50,131 bases of DNA, taken from assembly GCA_002345675.1 (NCBI GenBank), contig DDWL01000030.1, positions 1-50,131 of the forward strand, written 5' to 3'. Positions 48,627 through 50,131 of the stretch are shown in pieces. This stretch comes from Bacteroidales bacterium UBA2287. GTDB taxonomy: Bacteria > Bacteroidota > Bacteroidia > Bacteroidales > Tenuifilaceae. Both the position numbers and the translations under genes were made by a program. The notes under the pieces are model-generated. The model made no database searches. It saw only the letters and a program-made list of their open reading frames with translations, and had not been told where the DNA came from. Numbering within the stretch: position 1 is the first letter of the stretch; each line of letters opens with the position of its first letter.

Positions 48627-49901
48627 ATGCTCACATTAAGGCAAATTCGCGAAAGCCGTAACGAGGTTATCGAGCGCTTAGCGGTAAAAAATTTCGATGC
48701 CGAAAAAATGGTTGCCGCCATTATCGACCTCGACGACCAACGTAAAACTATGCAGGTTAAGCTCGACAATAACCTTGCCGAGCAAAACAGCATTGCAAAA
48801 CAGGTTGGAAACCTGTTTAAAGAAGGAAAAACCGAAGAGGGAAATGCTGCAAAGCAAAGGGTTGCCGACCTTAAGGAAGAGTCGAAGGAAATGGGGCTAC
48901 AACTTGCTGAAACAGAAAAGAAGCTTAACGATGCATTGGTACTGCTCCCAAACTTACCACACGCTTCGGTTCCCAAGGGAAAAACCCCTGCCGACAACCT
49001 CGAAATTCGTTCGGGAGGAAAAATGCCACAGCTTAGTGCGAGTGCTGTTCCCCACTGGGATTTGGCAAAAAATTACGACATTATCGACTTTGAACTAGGC
49101 GTTAAAATTACAGGTAGCGGGTTTCCTGTTTACAAGGGAAAAGGGGCTAAACTTCAGCGTGCGCTTATAAACTTTTTCCTCGACGAGAATGTGGCAGCTG
49201 GCTACGGCGAGGTTATGCCTCCGCTTATGGTTAATGCCGACTCGGCATACGGAACCGGTCAACTTCCCGACAAGGAAGGGCAAATGTACTATGTTAATGC
49301 CGATGATTTCTACATGATTCCAACTGCCGAAGTGCCTGTTACCAATATTTTCAGGGATGTAATTGTTCAGGCTTCGAGTTTACCAATACGACTAACAGCA
49401 TATACGCCTTGCTTTCGCCGCGAAGCAGGTTCGTATGGAAAAGATGTAAGAGGATTAAACCGTTTGCATCAGTTCGACAAAGTTGAAATTGTGCAGGTTC
49501 AACACCCCGAAAAGTCGTACGAAAGCCTCGACGAAATGGTTAAACACGTTGAAGGCATTTTGAACAAACTCGAACTACCCTATCGAATTATCCGTCTTTG
49601 CGGAGGCGACATGAGTTTTGCTTCGGCTTTAACATACGACTTTGAGGTATACTCTGCTGCGCAGCAGAAATGGCTCGAGGTTAGCTCGGTTTCGAATTTC
49701 GAATCGTTTCAGGCAAATCGCCTAATGCTTCGCTACAAAGAGGAAGGGGACAAAAAGAACCAACTGGCTCATACCCTTAATGGTAGTTCGTTGGCATTGC
49801 CACGTATTGTAGCATCGCTACTTGAGAACAATCAGGTTGATGGAGGCATTCGAATTCCAAAGGCACTTCAGAGCTACTGTGGTTTTGAGATGATTGAGTA
49901 G
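48627..49901 (+). CDS. serS: Seryl-tRNA synthetase
   Basis: 424 residues, full length. N-terminal coiled-coil arm (about 30-105) that grips tRNA-Ser, then the class II core: motif 1 region near GYGEVMPPLMV, MIPTAEVPVTN, motif 2 FRREAGSYGKDVRGLNRLHQFDKVE, and motif 3 with NGSSLALPRIVASLLENNQ. Charges tRNA-Ser with serine. Starts in the terminator region of the L27 gene and ends before a clear terminator. All catalytic blocks are present. Confidence 0.97.
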   Translation: MLTLRQIRESRNEVIERLAVKNFDAEKMVAAIIDLDDQRKTMQVKLDNNLAEQNSIAKQVGNLFKEGKTEEGNAAKQRVADLKEESKEMGLQLAETEKKLNDALVLLPNLPHASVPKGKTPADNLEIRSGGKMPQLSASAVPHWDLAKNYDIIDFELGVKITGSGFPVYKGKGAKLQRALINFFLDENVAAGYGEVMPPLMVNADSAYGTGQLPDKEGQMYYVNADDFYMIPTAEVPVTNIFRDVIVQASSLPIRLTAYTPCFRREAGSYGKDVRGLNRLHQFDKVEIVQVQHPEKSYESLDEMVKHVEGILNKLELPYRIIRLCGGDMSFASALTYDFEVYSAAQQKWLEVSSVSNFESFQANRLMLRYKEEGDKKNQLAHTLNGSSLALPRIVASLLENNQVDGGIRIPKALQSYCGFEMIE

Positions 49902-49924
49902 AAAAGAAAAATATTTAACCAATG

Positions 49925-49956
49925 AAAGCCTCAGCCGTAATGTGTTGGGGCTTTTT
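49925..49956 (+). terminator. Terminator of serS
   Basis: A 9-bp stem, AAAGCCTCA (49925-49933) with TGGGGCTTT (49946-49954, including one G-U pair), then T-run. Confidence 0.8.
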
Positions 49957-49989
49957 ACACTTATGTGATTGGCTAAAAAGACTTAAAAA

Positions 49990-50105
49990 ATAACCACAAA
50001 GGTCACTAAGATTTACGCAAAGCACACAAAGCAACGCATGCACGAGTATTAAACTTTCTATACTTTGCATCTCCTCTGTACACGATAATTATCGGGATTC
50101 GCGTT
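49990..50105. repeat. ACCACAAAG-type repeat with CGATAATTATCGGGA palindrome
   Basis: ACCACAAAGG, CACAAAGC and TACTTTGC units with a palindrome half-match at 50082-50097. Same family as the interrupted repeats at 9480, 37667 and 46129. The window ends shortly after; nothing else is seen. Confidence 0.6.
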
Positions 50106-50131
50106 ATTCCTGTTTTCCTCGCTGGGTCACC

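Overview
The window reads as a chromosome segment of a Bacteroidota bacterium, probably of Bacteroidales/Marinilabiliales type. The evidence is AT-rich DNA, promoters of the form TTG-N19-TAnnTTTG, almost no Shine-Dalgarno sequences, a secreted enzyme with a type IX secretion C-terminal signal, TonB-box-type C-terminal domains on a BlaR1-like sensor, many small outer-membrane barrels, and intergenic repeat families typical of this phylum. No phage, integrase, transposase or CRISPR array was seen.

Layout. 0.2-3.4 kb: an HTH regulator divergent from a lipoprotein plus a CsgG/LpoB-like barrel protein, with paired palindromes between them. 3.5-5.2 kb: arsR-arsC-arsM arsenic detoxification operon. 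5.2-9.4 kb: repeat-rich intergenic DNA, a queuosine-precursor transporter, and an NfeD-like/flotillin pair. 9.5-12.8 kb: BlaI/M56 BlaR1-like sensor with a TonB-like C-terminus, and a divergent TonB-like protein. 12.9-18.4 kb: flippase-like membrane protein, secreted phospholipase-D-fold protein, purQ, an outer-membrane barrel.

18.6-32.3 kb is the most unusual part. It is an apparent 11-gene operon with short gaps and one strong terminator at the end. It contains an intact CheR methyltransferase, a Cache-HAMP-GAF-PAS-PAS receptor with no kinase or MCP output domain, a second CheR that has lost its SAM-binding motif, a stand-alone CheB methylesterase, a membrane GAF protein, a GAF-PAS-PAS-SpoIIE phosphatase (SiaA-like), a SiaB kinase, a SiaC substrate, a TerB-like/FHA-like/ABCG-type transporter fusion, a lipoprotein and a small exported protein. 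No CheA, CheW or CheY is present. I infer that chemotaxis-type adaptation enzymes tune a Sia-type threonine-phosphorylation switch rather than a flagellar motor. The last small protein shares a domain with the periplasmic part of the BlaR1-like sensor 20 kb away.

32.3-37.6 kb: adenosine kinase, tRNA-Asn, a 2-hydroxyacid dehydrogenase, a DNA glycosylase, a radical SAM protein, a zinc-ribbon protein and a rhodanese. 37.9-44.2 kb: a second, larger arsenic locus on the minus strand, with arsR, an ArsE-type thioredoxin, two ArsF-like proteins, ArsG, ArsP-type permease, a broken arsC, ACR3, another thioredoxin and a frameshifted rhodanese. It looks equipped for nitroaromatic and methylated arsenicals as well as arsenite. 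44.3-50.1 kb: a 57-residue membrane protein, an outer-membrane barrel, an FNR-type reductase, a GxxExxY gene enclosed by perfect 19-bp inverted repeats, rlmN, rplU-rpmA, serS.

All functions are read from motifs and family resemblance by eye; no database search was possible.
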